DNA of 64,000 nt from Herbidospora cretacea (lineage in GTDB: Bacteria > Actinomycetota > Actinomycetes > Streptosporangiales > Streptosporangiaceae). Location of the stretch: assembly GCF_001570605.1 (NCBI RefSeq), contig NZ_BBXG01000023.1:80437-144436 (forward strand), given 5' to 3'. The notes under the pieces are model-generated. The model was given only the letters and a program-made list of their open reading frames with translations. It searched no databases and had not been told where the DNA came from. The number at the start of each line of letters is the position of its first letter. Within the stretch, counting starts at the first letter, position 1. The translations under genes were made by a program, and so were the position numbers. Of the stretch, positions 8,835 to 18,083 are shown one piece after another.

Positions 8835-9463
8835 GCGAGCCGGGCGTGGAGGCCGCCGAACACGCCCCACGGGGCCAGGGCGGCCACCGCCTCGGCGTCG
8901 CCGGCGGTGTCGACGTCGCGCAGGCCCGGCAGGACGCCGACCGTCAGCCCCTTGTCGCGCAGCCGGGCGAGCTGGGCCGCCCCGGTCTCCGGCGCCGACA
9001 TGGGCACCCCGAGCAGCAGCGCCGGGTCGGGTTCGGCCAGGCCGAGGGCCCAGAAGCCGCCGTCGTCGGCGGGGCCGAACCAGGCGTCGTGCCCGCCGAA
9101 GTCCAGACCGGGGCCGAGCAGGTCGGGCGTGACCTGAGGGGTGTCCATCCCGATGAGCAGCGCGGGCCCGTCGCAGGCCGCGAACGCGGCGGCCAGGCGC
9201 TCGTCGAGGCCGCCCTCGCCCTGCGCGCGGACCTCGAACCCGGCGGGCAGCCACTCCCCGGGAGACCCGGCCAGCACCAGGACGTGCCGGTCGGCGGGGG
9301 TGCGCAGCGCCGCGGCGAGGGTGTCGGCCAGCGCCGCCTCGGCGAGGGCGGCAGCCTCGACCGGGGTGAACGGCGGGGTCAGCCGGGTCTTCACCCGTCC
9401 CGGCACCGGCTCCTTGGCGATCACGAGAAGCGTCGTCACTCGCCCGGCACCCGCCGCTCTCAC
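8753..9463 (-). CDS. DUF2064 (TIGR04282-type) glycosyltransferase
   Basis: 236 residues. The N-terminus LLVIAKEPVPGRVKTRL is the signature of the DUF2064/TIGR04282 family, a GT-A-like nucleotide-diphospho-sugar transferase fold. The acidic motif LLIGMDTPQVTPD and the loop FGPADDGGFWALGL follow. The GTG at 9463 overlaps the epimerase stop by 4 bp; a second GTG at 9439 would also fit the family start. The last ~30 residues are low-complexity (Arg/Thr/Ser) and lie opposite the small membrane protein gene, so they are probably not functional. The product may act with the epimerase encoded just upstream. Confidence 0.78.
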   Translation of the reverse strand: MRAAGAGRVTTLLVIAKEPVPGRVKTRLTPPFTPVEAAALAEAALADTLAAALRTPADRHVLVLAGSPGEWLPAGFEVRAQGEGGLDERLAAAFAACDGPALLIGMDTPQVTPDLLGPGLDFGGHDAWFGPADDGGFWALGLAEPDPALLLGVPMSAPETGAAQLARLRDKGLTVGVLPGLRDVDTAGDAEAVAALAPWGVFGGLHARLAQRRRRSTTSTTATTATTARQISRLRP

Positions 9464-10524
9464 ACCGCCATCCCGGCGGACGCCCGCTGCGGCGAGCGGG
9501 CGAACTCGGTCATGCCCGCCGCGAACCCGACCCTCGGCGCCCAGCCGAGCTCCCGCCGCAGCCGCGCCGAGTCGGCCGTGATGTGCCGTACGTCGCCGAG
9601 CCGGAACTCGCCCGTCACCACCGGCGCGGGCCCGCCGAACGCGGTGGCCAGCGCCGTCGCCATCTCTCCCACCGTGCGGGGCTGCCCGCTCCCGGTGTTG
9701 TACGCCTTATGGCCGCCCCCGGGCCGGTCGCCGATCGCGTCCAGCGCCCGCAGGTTGGCCGACGCGACGTCGGAGACGTGCACGAAGTCGCGCCGCTGGC
9801 CGCCGTCCTCGAACACCCGGGGCGCCTCGCCCCGCTGGAGGGCTGACCGGAAGAACGACGCGACCCCGGCGTAGGGGGTGTCGCGCGGCATGCCCGGCCC
9901 GTAGACGTTGTGGTAGCGCAGCGAGATCGCGGCGCCGCCGGTCGCGCGGGCCCACGAGGCGGCCAGGTGCTCCTGGGCGAGCTTGGTGGTGGCGTAGACG
10001 TTGCGCGGGTCGACGGGGGAGTCCTCGCCGACCAGCCCGGGTTCGAGCTCGGCCCCGCACCACGAGCACCTCGGCTCGAACCGGCCCGCCTCCAGGTCGG
10101 CGACGTCGCGCGGCCCGGGCCGGACCACGCCGTGCTGCGGGCAGGAGTAGCGGCCCTCGCCGTAGACGACCATGGATCCGGCCTGGACGAGCCGGTCGAT
10201 CCCCGCGCGCGCCATCGCGGCCAACAGCACGGCGGTGCCGTGGTCGTTGCAGGACACGTAGCCGGGCGCGTCGGCGAAGTCCTTGCCCAGGCCGACCATC
10301 GCGGCCTGGTGGCAGACGGCGTCGACCCCCCTGAGCGCCTTCTCCAGTTCCCCGGCGTCCCGGACGTCGCCGTGGACGAACTCCGCGTCGGGCAGTGCTG
10401 GTTCGCCGGGATGGGCGGCGGGCAGCAGGGCGTCGTACACGACCGGTTCGTGACCGGCCGAGGCCAGTGCGGCGACGATGTGCGAGCCGATGAACCCGGC
10501 TCCTCCTGTGACGAGAACTCGCAT
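9460..10524 (-). CDS. NAD-dependent nucleotide-sugar epimerase/dehydratase with Cys/His insert
   Basis: 354 residues of the extended short-chain dehydrogenase family. It has the NAD motif TGGAGFIG (6-13), a Ser-containing active-site strand (AGSMVVYGEG) and the catalytic pair Y177xxxK181. Between strand and active site it carries an insert with C128, H131, C153 and C156 (SCPQHG and CSWCG), a likely zinc-binding knuckle. The fold epimerises or dehydrates sugar nucleotides in the cytoplasm. The substrate is not determinable, although some rhamnose-type 4-epimerases carry a comparable insert. It is coupled to the downstream glycosyltransferase by a 4-bp overlap. Confidence 0.82.
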   Translation of the reverse strand: MRVLVTGGAGFIGSHIVAALASAGHEPVVYDALLPAAHPGEPALPDAEFVHGDVRDAGELEKALRGVDAVCHQAAMVGLGKDFADAPGYVSCNDHGTAVLLAAMARAGIDRLVQAGSMVVYGEGRYSCPQHGVVRPGPRDVADLEAGRFEPRCSWCGAELEPGLVGEDSPVDPRNVYATTKLAQEHLAASWARATGGAAISLRYHNVYGPGMPRDTPYAGVASFFRSALQRGEAPRVFEDGGQRRDFVHVSDVASANLRALDAIGDRPGGGHKAYNTGSGQPRTVGEMATALATAFGGPAPVVTGEFRLGDVRHITADSARLRRELGWAPRVGFAAGMTEFARSPQRASAGMAV

Positions 10525-10572
10525 GTCAGAGACGCTACGGAAGCGACGGACCCGGGCCGGGTTCCCGCGCCG

Positions 10573-11826
10573 TCAGGCCACCGCGGTCTGCAGCAGCGCC
10601 AGCCCCGCCAGCAGCGCCGGCCCCCGTGACAGTTGCAGGATCAGACCGAGCGGAGCGGGCCCGAACAGCCCGACGTCGACCACCGGGGCCGAGTAGTCGA
10701 GCGGCGGCCGGGTCGCCACCCGATAGACGACCCCGAGCACCCCGGCCGCCGTGATCGCCGCCATCAGCGGGGTGACGCCCGGCACCACCAGCAGCGTCGC
10801 GAGCGACCAGACGACCGCCCCCGCGGCGGGGACCACCAGGTGGGCGAGGGCGAGCTCGCGGTCCGACCCGCCCAGCGCCCGCCGCAGCGCGGGCGACCGG
10901 GAGACCACGCGCAGCCCGCCCGCCAGCCGGTCGACCGCGAGGAACCCGGCCACGACGTGGACCGCGGGGAGCAGCGGCGTCACCGCCGCGCCGTAGGGCG
11001 CCGCCAGCAGCGCCGCCCAGACGAGCAGACCGGTCGGGGTGCGCCGGATCCTGGCCAGCTCAGCCGTGATCAGCGCGGTGAACCGGCCGCCGCGGATGGC
11101 CGCCGGCCGGACCCGCCCGAGCGTCCGGGCCCGGCGCTCCAGCACGATCGTCCAGAACATCGTGACGTCGAGGGAGAGCGCGGAGGCCTGCGTCGCCGTG
11201 GCGAGCTCCGCCCCCGACGTCAGCCGCCCCCGCGTCATCGCCCCCAGCCGCCACCGCGCCAGCCCCACCGCCGCGAACGCGCACCCCAGCGCGACCGCCG
11301 CCGGGACGGCGACCTGAATGCCGGGATCGGCGAGCGCCGCCCCGGCGAGGACCCACGCCAGCACGGTCAGCACCCGCTGGACCGGCCGCGTCCCGAAGGA
11401 CCCCGCCTGGACCAGCACGCACCCGCACGCCACCACCGCCCCAATCGCCGCCCAGGCGGTGAACCACGGTACGACCGGGACGGTCAGCCGGGTCACCGCG
11501 ACGAACGCGAACCCCAGGAACAGGCACCCCGCCGCCCCCGCGGCCACCGCGGCGGCCAGATGCCTCCGCAGCGCTCTCCCCCGGTCGGCCGGGGTGCTCA
11601 GAACCCAGGTCCGGGCGGGCGCGCCGGCGTACAGAGGACCGAACCCGAGGAGCCCTTTGGCCAGCAGCACCACGCAGAGCCCGGTCAGGGCCGCCGCGAC
11701 CCCCCGCCCGATCGGCGGCGCGGACCCGCCCGACAGCCCCGACGCCACGACCTGGGCCCCGATCGCGCCGAGCACGACCAGGTAGACGAGCCGCTCGGCG
11801 AGCGCCGCGACCCCGAACCGGGTCAT
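10573..11826 (-). CDS. Polytopic membrane protein, ABC permease-like (DUF6297-type)
   Basis: 417 residues with about ten to twelve membrane segments and no signal peptide. The ATG at 11826 overlaps the stop of the ATP-binding gene (ATGA). That excludes the longer in-frame reading back to 12435, which runs through the ATPase gene out of frame. Its place directly after an ABC ATPase makes it the probable membrane partner. Similar pairs in actinobacteria carry a DUF6297-type membrane protein. The transported substrate is unknown. Confidence 0.7.
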   Translation of the reverse strand: MTRFGVAALAERLVYLVVLGAIGAQVVASGLSGGSAPPIGRGVAAALTGLCVVLLAKGLLGFGPLYAGAPARTWVLSTPADRGRALRRHLAAAVAAGAAGCLFLGFAFVAVTRLTVPVVPWFTAWAAIGAVVACGCVLVQAGSFGTRPVQRVLTVLAWVLAGAALADPGIQVAVPAAVALGCAFAAVGLARWRLGAMTRGRLTSGAELATATQASALSLDVTMFWTIVLERRARTLGRVRPAAIRGGRFTALITAELARIRRTPTGLLVWAALLAAPYGAAVTPLLPAVHVVAGFLAVDRLAGGLRVVSRSPALRRALGGSDRELALAHLVVPAAGAVVWSLATLLVVPGVTPLMAAITAAGVLGVVYRVATRPPLDYSAPVVDVGLFGPAPLGLILQLSRGPALLAGLALLQTAVA

Positions 11827-12431
11827 GCGATCTCGATCGTGCGGTCGGCGACCGCCGCGATCAGATCGGGGTCGTGGGAGGTGAACAGGACGGCCACCCC
11901 GGCCGCCTTCTCCTTGCCCAGACGGTCGGCCAGCCAGGAGCGCCCGGGGTGGTCGAGCCGCTGCTCGGGTTCGTCGAGGAGCAGCAGGCGGCGGGGGCGC
12001 ACCAGGCAGGAGGCCAGGCCGAGGCGGTGGCGCTGGCCGCTCGACAGGGTGACGGGAAGCTGGTCGGGGGAGAGGCCGAGTTCCCTCATCACGGCCGCCA
12101 CGACGGCGGCCGGGTCCACGGTCCCGTGGGCGTGGGCGCAGAGGGTGAGATGGTCGACGACCGACAGGTCGGGGAAGTAGTCGGCGTCGTCGAGCAGGCA
12201 CGCCATCGCGGCCCGGACCTCCGGGTCTGACTCGCGCAGGGCTCTGCCGTCGAGTGCGACGAGGCCGGAGTCGGCTTCCTCCAGGCCGGCGACGCAGGTG
12301 AGCAGGGTGGTCTTGCCCGCGCCGTTGGGACCGGCGACGGCGAGGGCCTCGCCGGGGGCCAGCGTGAAGGTGACGCCGGTCAGCACGGGGTGGCCGGCGT
12401 AGGACTTGCACAGGCCGGAGACGGTCAGCAC
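11823..12431 (-). CDS. ABC transporter ATP-binding protein
   Basis: A 202-residue ATPase domain with Walker A GPNGAGKTT (about 34-42), a Q-loop region ending CLLDDADYFPDLS, ABC signature LSSGQRHR, Walker B LLLLDEP, and an H-loop in FTSHDPD. It powers the membrane protein encoded by the overlapping downstream gene. Its short length and single domain resemble drug- or heme-type exporter ATPases. No substrate can be inferred. Confidence 0.88.
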   Translation of the reverse strand: MLTVSGLCKSYAGHPVLTGVTFTLAPGEALAVAGPNGAGKTTLLTCVAGLEEADSGLVALDGRALRESDPEVRAAMACLLDDADYFPDLSVVDHLTLCAHAHGTVDPAAVVAAVMRELGLSPDQLPVTLSSGQRHRLGLASCLVRPRRLLLLDEPEQRLDHPGRSWLADRLGKEKAAGVAVLFTSHDPDLIAAVADRTIEIA

Positions 12432-12456
12432 CCACCCAGTATCGAGGCGGAGAAGG

Positions 12457-12490
12457 GCCGGGCGCCCTCCCCGGAGGGAGGACGCCCGGC
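12457..12490 (-). terminator. Strong hairpin after the sugar-dehydrogenase-like gene
   Basis: Arms GCCGGGCG and CGCCCGGC enclose a second stem (CCCTCC and GGAGGG). The structure lies 18 bp past the stop of the long secreted protein and is followed on the minus strand by CCTTCT. It probably ends that transcript before the ABC pair. Confidence 0.6.
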
Positions 12491-12507
12491 GATATACGAC
12501 AAGCGGT

Positions 12508-15500
12508 TCAGCTCACCAGCACCTGGTCGAAGACCGTCGTGTTGAGCTGTCCCGCCTCGTGCGAACAGACGAACAACCCGATGGTCGCCGCCCCGGCGAT
12601 GGTCGCCGTGCCGATGGCCGTCCAGTCCTCGCCGTTCGCCGACCGGTAGGTCGTCACGGTCGAGCCGACCCGCGACACCCGCAACCACACCGGCGCGGTG
12701 GCGGCTCCGCCGCTCACGTCGGAGGTGAAGTTGGCCTGCTGGTGGATGCCGTTCGCCGGGGTGAGCATCACCGCGGAGTACGGCGACAGCGCCGTGGCGG
12801 CCGACTTGATCATCAGGCCCGACTTGGCCCAGTCGTCGGTGTTCTCCTGGCTGATCACCCGGGCCACGATCGTGCCGTTGGCCGGGAGGGCGCGGTAGAC
12901 GTAGTGCATCTGGTCCGCCGTCCCCCACACGTCGCCGCCCGCGCCGGAGATCGTGAACGTCCGGCCGTTGACGCTCGCCGTGCCCGCCAGCGCGGGGCCG
13001 CCCACGTCGACGGAGCTCCAGCCGGACGGCAGCCCGGTCGTGTTGGCGGGGGTCACGGTCACGTCGGAGAACGTCGCCGTCGTCCGCAGGCTCCCGTCGT
13101 GGGAGACCGCGAACAGGCCGACCTGCGCGGCGGCGGCCATCGGCACCGTCCGGGCGCCGATCCGTGTCCAGGTCACCCCGTCGGCGGAGTCGAAACCGGT
13201 GAAGGTGTTCCCGGCCCGGACCAGCTTCAGCCAGACCGGTGCGTCCACGTCCGACCCGGCCACGTCCTGCTCGCCGGTCGTCTGGAGGTGCACGCCGTGG
13301 TCGGCGCTGACCAGCAGCCCGGCGTACGGCGAGCCCGCGACGGCGGTCTCCTTGAACATGATCCCGGCCTTGGTCCACGCCTCGGCCCGGGTCAGCGAGT
13401 TCACCTTCGCCACGATCGTGCCGTCGCCGGTGAGCGAGCGGCGGACGAAGTGCATCTGGTCGGTGGCGCCCCAGACGTCGTCGCCGCCCGCCGTGACGGT
13501 GAACAGCCCGCCGAGCTCGCCGGACGAACCGGCCAGGACGGGGTTGCCCACGTCGCCGCCGGTCCACAGGGCCGGGAGGCCGTTGTCGTCGGCCGACTCG
13601 AACGTCACGTGGTCGAAGGTCGCCGTGCCGAGCACGGTGCCGTCGCGGTGGGCGGTCACGAACATGCCCGCCGAGACGGTCTCCGGCAACCCGGGCAGGG
13701 TGTGCTGGCCGACCAGGGTCCAGGTCGCCCCGTCGACCGACCGGAACGCCTTGATCACGTCGCCCTCGCGGGTGAGGCGGGCCCACGCGTCCGGGAACGT
13801 GAACGGGCCGCCGACCACCGACGACGGGTCGGAGGTCTGGAAGTGCATCCCGTTCTCGGGGGTGACGAACAGGTCGGCGTACCCGGCGGTGCCTCTGATC
13901 ATGAGGCCCGCCTTGGCCCACGGCGCGGTCTCCGACTGCGAGGTGACGCGGGCGGTGATCGAGCCGTCCCCGGTCAGCGGGCGGTTGAGGAACGAGTGCT
14001 CCTCGGTGTCGGCCCACACGTCGGTGCCGCCGCCGTTGACCGTGTACGTCCCGGTCGCGCTGTCGAAGGTCGCCGAACCCGCCGGGGTCGCGCCGTCGAC
14101 GTCGGCCCGCGCCCACGGGGCGGGCACCGGGCCGACCGTCGACCCCTGGGTGACCTGGACGTTCTCGAAGACCGCCTCGCTCAGCGCGGTCATGTCGTGG
14201 GCGCTGACCCACAGGCCGATCGTCGCCTGGGCGGGCATCGTCAGCGTGGTGGTGCCGATCGCCGTCCACACGACGCCGTCCGCGGAGCGGTAGGCGGTGA
14301 AGACGTCGCCGGTCCTGGTCAGCTTCATCCAGCCGCCGAGCGACGGGTAGCCGCCGCCGTCGCCCTGGAAGCCGTACTGGAAGTGCATCCCGTTCGCGGG
14401 GGTCAGCGCCACCGCGGCATACGCCGCCATCGGGGTGGCCGACGCCTTGATCATGATCCCGGCCTTGGCCCACGGGTGGGTGTTCGTCTGGCCGGAGAGC
14501 TTGGCGATGATCGTGCCGTCGCCCTGGAGGGGCTGGAAGACGTACCGGAACTCGTCGGTCTGGTCCCAGACGTCGTTGCCGCCGCCCTTGATCGTGAACG
14601 AGCCCGCGTCGTAGTAGGTCGTGCCCGCGACGGTGCGGGGGCCGATGTCGGCGCTGGCCCACGGGGCCGGGGGCTGGGTCAGCTCCAGGAAGTCGGCCCG
14701 GTAGGTGGTGTCCTCGTCGGGCGTGACGATCGTGTGGGTGAGCGCGCCCTCGTCCGACCAGCCCTGCCAGGCGTACTGCTTGCCGCCGTGGAACTGCGTG
14801 GCCGGGGCGCTCAGCACCCGCTCGACGCCCACGACCGCCTGCTCCACCTTCGTCCCGGTGAACGGCACGCCGTCGACCGTGTACGTCGGCCCGAGCGGGT
14901 CGGAGGTGAAGGTCAGCTCGACCAGGTTGGGCTTCACGTCTGCGTATGAGGTGTGCTTCAGCCCGCCCGCGTCGGTGACCGTCAGCTGCACGCGGTACCA
15001 CGTCGTGGCCACGTTGTCGGAGACGCGGGGGATGGTGAACGTCCCGCCGCGCACCCCGTCGACCGGCCCGAGGAACGGGTGCACGTGGTCGGCGTGGTGG
15101 AAGATCACCGACCACGAGAACGCCGAGGCCGGCAGGGCGCCGTCCTCGGGGTCGGTGCCGGTGGCGGCGTAGGTGATCGTGTCGCCCGCGTCGTAGGTGG
15201 ACCAGGAGACGGGCGCCGTGATCGTGCCGGTCGGCCTGCGGTTGCCGACGGTGACCCGCACCGTGGCCTGCGTGGACTTCGCGCCGTCGCTGACGGTCAG
15301 CGTGACGTCGTAGGTGCCGTTGGTCGTGTACGTGTGGGTCGGGCTCGCCTCGGTCGAGGTCGCGCCGTCCCGGAAGTCCCACGCGTAGGTCACCTCGTCG
15401 CCCTCGTCGGGGTCGCCCGAGCCGAGGGAGGAGAAGTGGACCTCCAGCGGCCCGAGGCCGTCCGGCGGCGTCGCCGCGGCCTTGGCGATCGGGGCCCGGT

Positions 15501-16599
15501 TGCCGCCCGAGGGGGCGATCTTGTAGAGGGCGCCCGGGTAGATGTTGAGCTGGTACAGGTTCCCGTCGGGGCCGGTCGAGATCTGGACCGGCGTGCCCGC
15601 GTTCAGGTCGAAGTCGTTGACCGAGATGACGCTCTTGTACTCGGCGTCCATCTTCAGGTACTTGATGAACCCGAGCGTGTAGTCGGCGAAGAAGACCGCG
15701 TTCTGATACTCCGCCGGGAAGGTGCTGCCGGTGTAGACCTCCAGCGAGGTCACCGACCCGGCCGCGGCCGGGGGAGCGGTGTGCGGGTAGGTGTAGACCG
15801 GGTTGGCGTAGCCGCATCCGGCGCAGAAGCCCTCGGCGAGGGGCCAGCCGTAGTTGCCGCCCTTCTCGACGAGGTTGATCTCCTCCCACTCCGAGCCGCC
15901 CACGTCGCCGGTGAGGATCTTCCCGGCGTTGGGGCCGTTGGGCACGACGTCCCAGCGGAAGGGGTTGCGCAGGCCGTAGGCCCAGATGGTCCGTTCGGCC
16001 CCCGGCGTGCCGGCGAACGGGTTGTCCGGCGGGATCGAGCCGTCCCGGTTGATGCGCAGGATCTTGCCGTGCGGGGTGCCGAGGTTCTGCGAGTTGGGGT
16101 TGTAGGTGTTCATCCCCAGCGACCAGTAGAGCTTGCCGTCCGGGAGGAACCGCAGCTCACCGCCGTGGTGGAAGACGTTCGACGGCTGGTTCGACTGGAC
16201 GAGCACCAGCTCGGAGGCCGGTGCGATGGTGTCGCCGGTGACGGTGAAGCGGCTCAGCCGGTTGAAGTTGTCGCTGCGGGTGTAGGCGACGTAGATGTGG
16301 CCGTTGACCGCGAAGTCGGGGTCGAGTTCGAGCCCGAGCAGCCCGCGCTCGTCGGCGTTGGCCGTCGGCACGGTGATCATCGGCGCGGTCTGCAGGACGC
16401 CGTTCTTGATCAGCCGGATCGCGCCGTTCTTCTCGCCGACGACGATCCGGCCGTCCGGCGTGAACCGGAAGGCCGTCGGGGTGTCGAGGCCCTCCGCGAG
16501 GAGGGTCTTGTCGAACTCCACCGGCGGCGCGGCGTGCGCCGCCGTGGCGGGGACGAACAGCAGGGCGGCCAGGAGGAGTAAAGCTGCGAGGGTGCGCAT
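12508..16599 (-). CDS. Secreted PQQ-type sugar dehydrogenase with PKD domain and four C-terminal modules
   Basis: 1363 residues. A signal peptide (1-23, cleavage near AHA/APP) directs export. Residues about 28-365 form a six-bladed glucose/sorbosone dehydrogenase-like propeller (FRFTPDGRIVVGEKNG, YGLRNPFRWD, HHGGEL). A PKD domain follows at about 370-455 (YAWDFRDG...TYDVTLTVSDG), then further beta domains to about 640. Residues about 645-1363 are four repeats of ~175-180 residues. Each has a WAKAG(I/L)MI-type core and a strand reading YRSADGVTWT, like the DUF1349/concanavalin-type sandwich. Together they suggest a cell-surface or extracellular enzyme acting on, or bound to, polysaccharide. 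The four-fold module array is unusual. The gene starts 8 bp after the glycosyltransferase stop and so belongs to that operon. Confidence 0.85.
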   Translation of the reverse strand: MRTLAALLLLAALLFVPATAAHAAPPVEFDKTLLAEGLDTPTAFRFTPDGRIVVGEKNGAIRLIKNGVLQTAPMITVPTANADERGLLGLELDPDFAVNGHIYVAYTRSDNFNRLSRFTVTGDTIAPASELVLVQSNQPSNVFHHGGELRFLPDGKLYWSLGMNTYNPNSQNLGTPHGKILRINRDGSIPPDNPFAGTPGAERTIWAYGLRNPFRWDVVPNGPNAGKILTGDVGGSEWEEINLVEKGGNYGWPLAEGFCAGCGYANPVYTYPHTAPPAAAGSVTSLEVYTGSTFPAEYQNAVFFADYTLGFIKYLKMDAEYKSVISVNDFDLNAGTPVQISTGPDGNLYQLNIYPGALYKIAPSGGNRAPIAKAAATPPDGLGPLEVHFSSLGSGDPDEGDEVTYAWDFRDGATSTEASPTHTYTTNGTYDVTLTVSDGAKSTQATVRVTVGNRRPTGTITAPVSWSTYDAGDTITYAATGTDPEDGALPASAFSWSVIFHHADHVHPFLGPVDGVRGGTFTIPRVSDNVATTWYRVQLTVTDAGGLKHTSYADVKPNLVELTFTSDPLGPTYTVDGVPFTGTKVEQAVVGVERVLSAPATQFHGGKQYAWQGWSDEGALTHTIVTPDEDTTYRADFLELTQPPAPWASADIGPRTVAGTTYYDAGSFTIKGGGNDVWDQTDEFRYVFQPLQGDGTIIAKLSGQTNTHPWAKAGIMIKASATPMAAYAAVALTPANGMHFQYGFQGDGGGYPSLGGWMKLTRTGDVFTAYRSADGVVWTAIGTTTLTMPAQATIGLWVSAHDMTALSEAVFENVQVTQGSTVGPVPAPWARADVDGATPAGSATFDSATGTYTVNGGGTDVWADTEEHSFLNRPLTGDGSITARVTSQSETAPWAKAGLMIRGTAGYADLFVTPENGMHFQTSDPSSVVGGPFTFPDAWARLTREGDVIKAFRSVDGATWTLVGQHTLPGLPETVSAGMFVTAHRDGTVLGTATFDHVTFESADDNGLPALWTGGDVGNPVLAGSSGELGGLFTVTAGGDDVWGATDQMHFVRRSLTGDGTIVAKVNSLTRAEAWTKAGIMFKETAVAGSPYAGLLVSADHGVHLQTTGEQDVAGSDVDAPVWLKLVRAGNTFTGFDSADGVTWTRIGARTVPMAAAAQVGLFAVSHDGSLRTTATFSDVTVTPANTTGLPSGWSSVDVGGPALAGTASVNGRTFTISGAGGDVWGTADQMHYVYRALPANGTIVARVISQENTDDWAKSGLMIKSAATALSPYSAVMLTPANGIHQQANFTSDVSGGAATAPVWLRVSRVGSTVTTYRSANGEDWTAIGTATIAGAATIGLFVCSHEAGQLNTTVFDQVLVS

Positions 16600-16607
16600 G
16601 GTGGTAC

Positions 16608-18083
16608 CTAGTCGGTGAGGGCAGGCAGGGGGGCCTTGACGGGCTGGCCGGCGGTCTCTTCCTCGTGCGCCGACGCGTGGTCGACCAGACCGTGCTCGGT
16701 GAGCTCCCAGTAGTGGCGGCGCGAGGGGCGCAGGAGCTGGAAGAAGGCCTTGTAGGCCGCGACGCTCATCAGGCCCCAGTAGAGGGGCACGGTCAGCATC
16801 GCCCGGACCGCGCGGTGGAGCCCCCGCTCCATGCAGCCCGTCATCAGGCAGTACATCATCAGGAAGTTGCCGAGGATCATCGTGAGCACGCCGAGATAGA
16901 GCACGACGGCCGGGAAGAGCGCCTCGATGTACTGGGTGCCGGTGAAGACGTAGATCAGCGTCATCACCCAGAAGAACGGGTTGACCAGCGTGGTGAACGT
17001 GGAGAACCCGAGGGTCAGGTGGAAGGCGATCCAGCGGCGGGTGCCGAGCTCACGCCAGAGCTTGACCGGGTGGCGGGTGTGCACCAGCCACGTCTGGATG
17101 TAGCCCTTGATCCACCGCGACCGCTGGCGCACCCAGTTGCCCAGGTGGCTGTTGGCCTCCTCCTCGGTGACCGACACCATCATCCGCACGTCCCAGCCGC
17201 GCCGGGCGATGCGGATGCCCAGGTCGGCGTCCTCGGTGACGTTGTAGGAGTCCCAGCCGCCCAGCGCGCGCAGCGCGTCGGTCCGGAAGTGGTTGGAGGT
17301 GCCGCCCAGCGGGATGGCCAGGCGGTGCCGGTCCAGGCCGCGCAGGGACAGGGAGAAGTTGGTGGCGTACTCGGCCGCGAAGCACTGGGTGAGCCAGTTC
17401 GTCCACGGGTTCCAGTACTGCAGTTCGGCCTGCACGCACACCACGCGGTCGGCCAGCAGCCGGAAGGCCAGCACCGACTTGCGGAGCTGGTCGGGGTCGG
17501 GCCGGTCCTCGGCGTCGTAGATGACGCAGAACTCGCCGCGCGCCTTCTCCAGCCCGACGTTGCATGCCTTCGGCTTCGTCTTCGGGATGGAGTGGGGGAT
17601 GATCACGACCTCGAACTGCGGCAGCAGGTCGATGGTCTCCAGGGCGCCCCGGGTGGCGTCGTCGTCCTCCTCGATCAGCAGCAGGATCTGCAGCTTCTCC
17701 GGTGGGTAGTCCATCTGGGACAGCCGCTTGAGCAGGAACGGCAGCACCTCCGCCTCCCGGTGCAGCGGCACCAGGACCGTGTAGAGGGGCAGCGCGTCGC
17801 GGGGGATCGTGTCGATGTCGGAGGGCTCGAACCGGAGCACCGGCGAACCCCACGCCCCGAACACCATGGCCAGCTTGAACGCGATCACGGCGACGTAGAC
17901 GGCGGTCACGATCGCGACGGCGGCCTGGCCGTACCAGACGGGGCCGGGGCCCCAGCCGGTGACGACGTGCAGCGCCACGGCCGCGGCCAGCAGGGCGATC
18001 ACCAGGGTGCCGGTGACCGCCTGGCCCCGGCTGAGCAGCCGGCGCGCGCTCAGTTCGTCGGGGATTTCGGCGGTGGTGTTCAT
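16608..18083 (-). CDS. Membrane GT2 glycosyltransferase (cellulose-synthase-like)
   Basis: 491 residues. Two N-terminal membrane helices precede a GT-A catalytic domain with family-2 processive motifs: YDAEDRPDPDQL (donor Asp), NVTEDADLGIR (catalytic ED), and QRSRWIKGY (the QxxRW motif). Several C-terminal membrane segments follow. These features predict a processive beta-glycan synthase or a related N-glycosyltransferase in the cytoplasmic membrane. The ATG overlaps the upstream stop (ATGA), so the gene is coupled to the mannosyltransferase fusion. The product polymer is unknown. Confidence 0.87.
   Translation of the reverse strand: MNTTAEIPDELSARRLLSRGQAVTGTLVIALLAAAVALHVVTGWGPGPVWYGQAAVAIVTAVYVAVIAFKLAMVFGAWGSPVLRFEPSDIDTIPRDALPLYTVLVPLHREAEVLPFLLKRLSQMDYPPEKLQILLLIEEDDDATRGALETIDLLPQFEVVIIPHSIPKTKPKACNVGLEKARGEFCVIYDAEDRPDPDQLRKSVLAFRLLADRVVCVQAELQYWNPWTNWLTQCFAAEYATNFSLSLRGLDRHRLAIPLGGTSNHFRTDALRALGGWDSYNVTEDADLGIRIARRGWDVRMMVSVTEEEANSHLGNWVRQRSRWIKGYIQTWLVHTRHPVKLWRELGTRRWIAFHLTLGFSTFTTLVNPFFWVMTLIYVFTGTQYIEALFPAVVLYLGVLTMILGNFLMMYCLMTGCMERGLHRAVRAMLTVPLYWGLMSVAAYKAFFQLLRPSRRHYWELTEHGLVDHASAHEEETAGQPVKAPLPALTD

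Noticed and set aside
11827..12435. Upstream extension of the ABC membrane protein
   Set aside because: The extension runs through the ATP-binding gene in another frame; the ATGA overlap at 11823-11826 fixes the start.
12406..14949. Long forward frame across the secreted dehydrogenase-like gene
   Set aside because: Its product is Arg/Gly/Val-rich without motifs, while the reverse gene has a signal peptide, a propeller and four modules.
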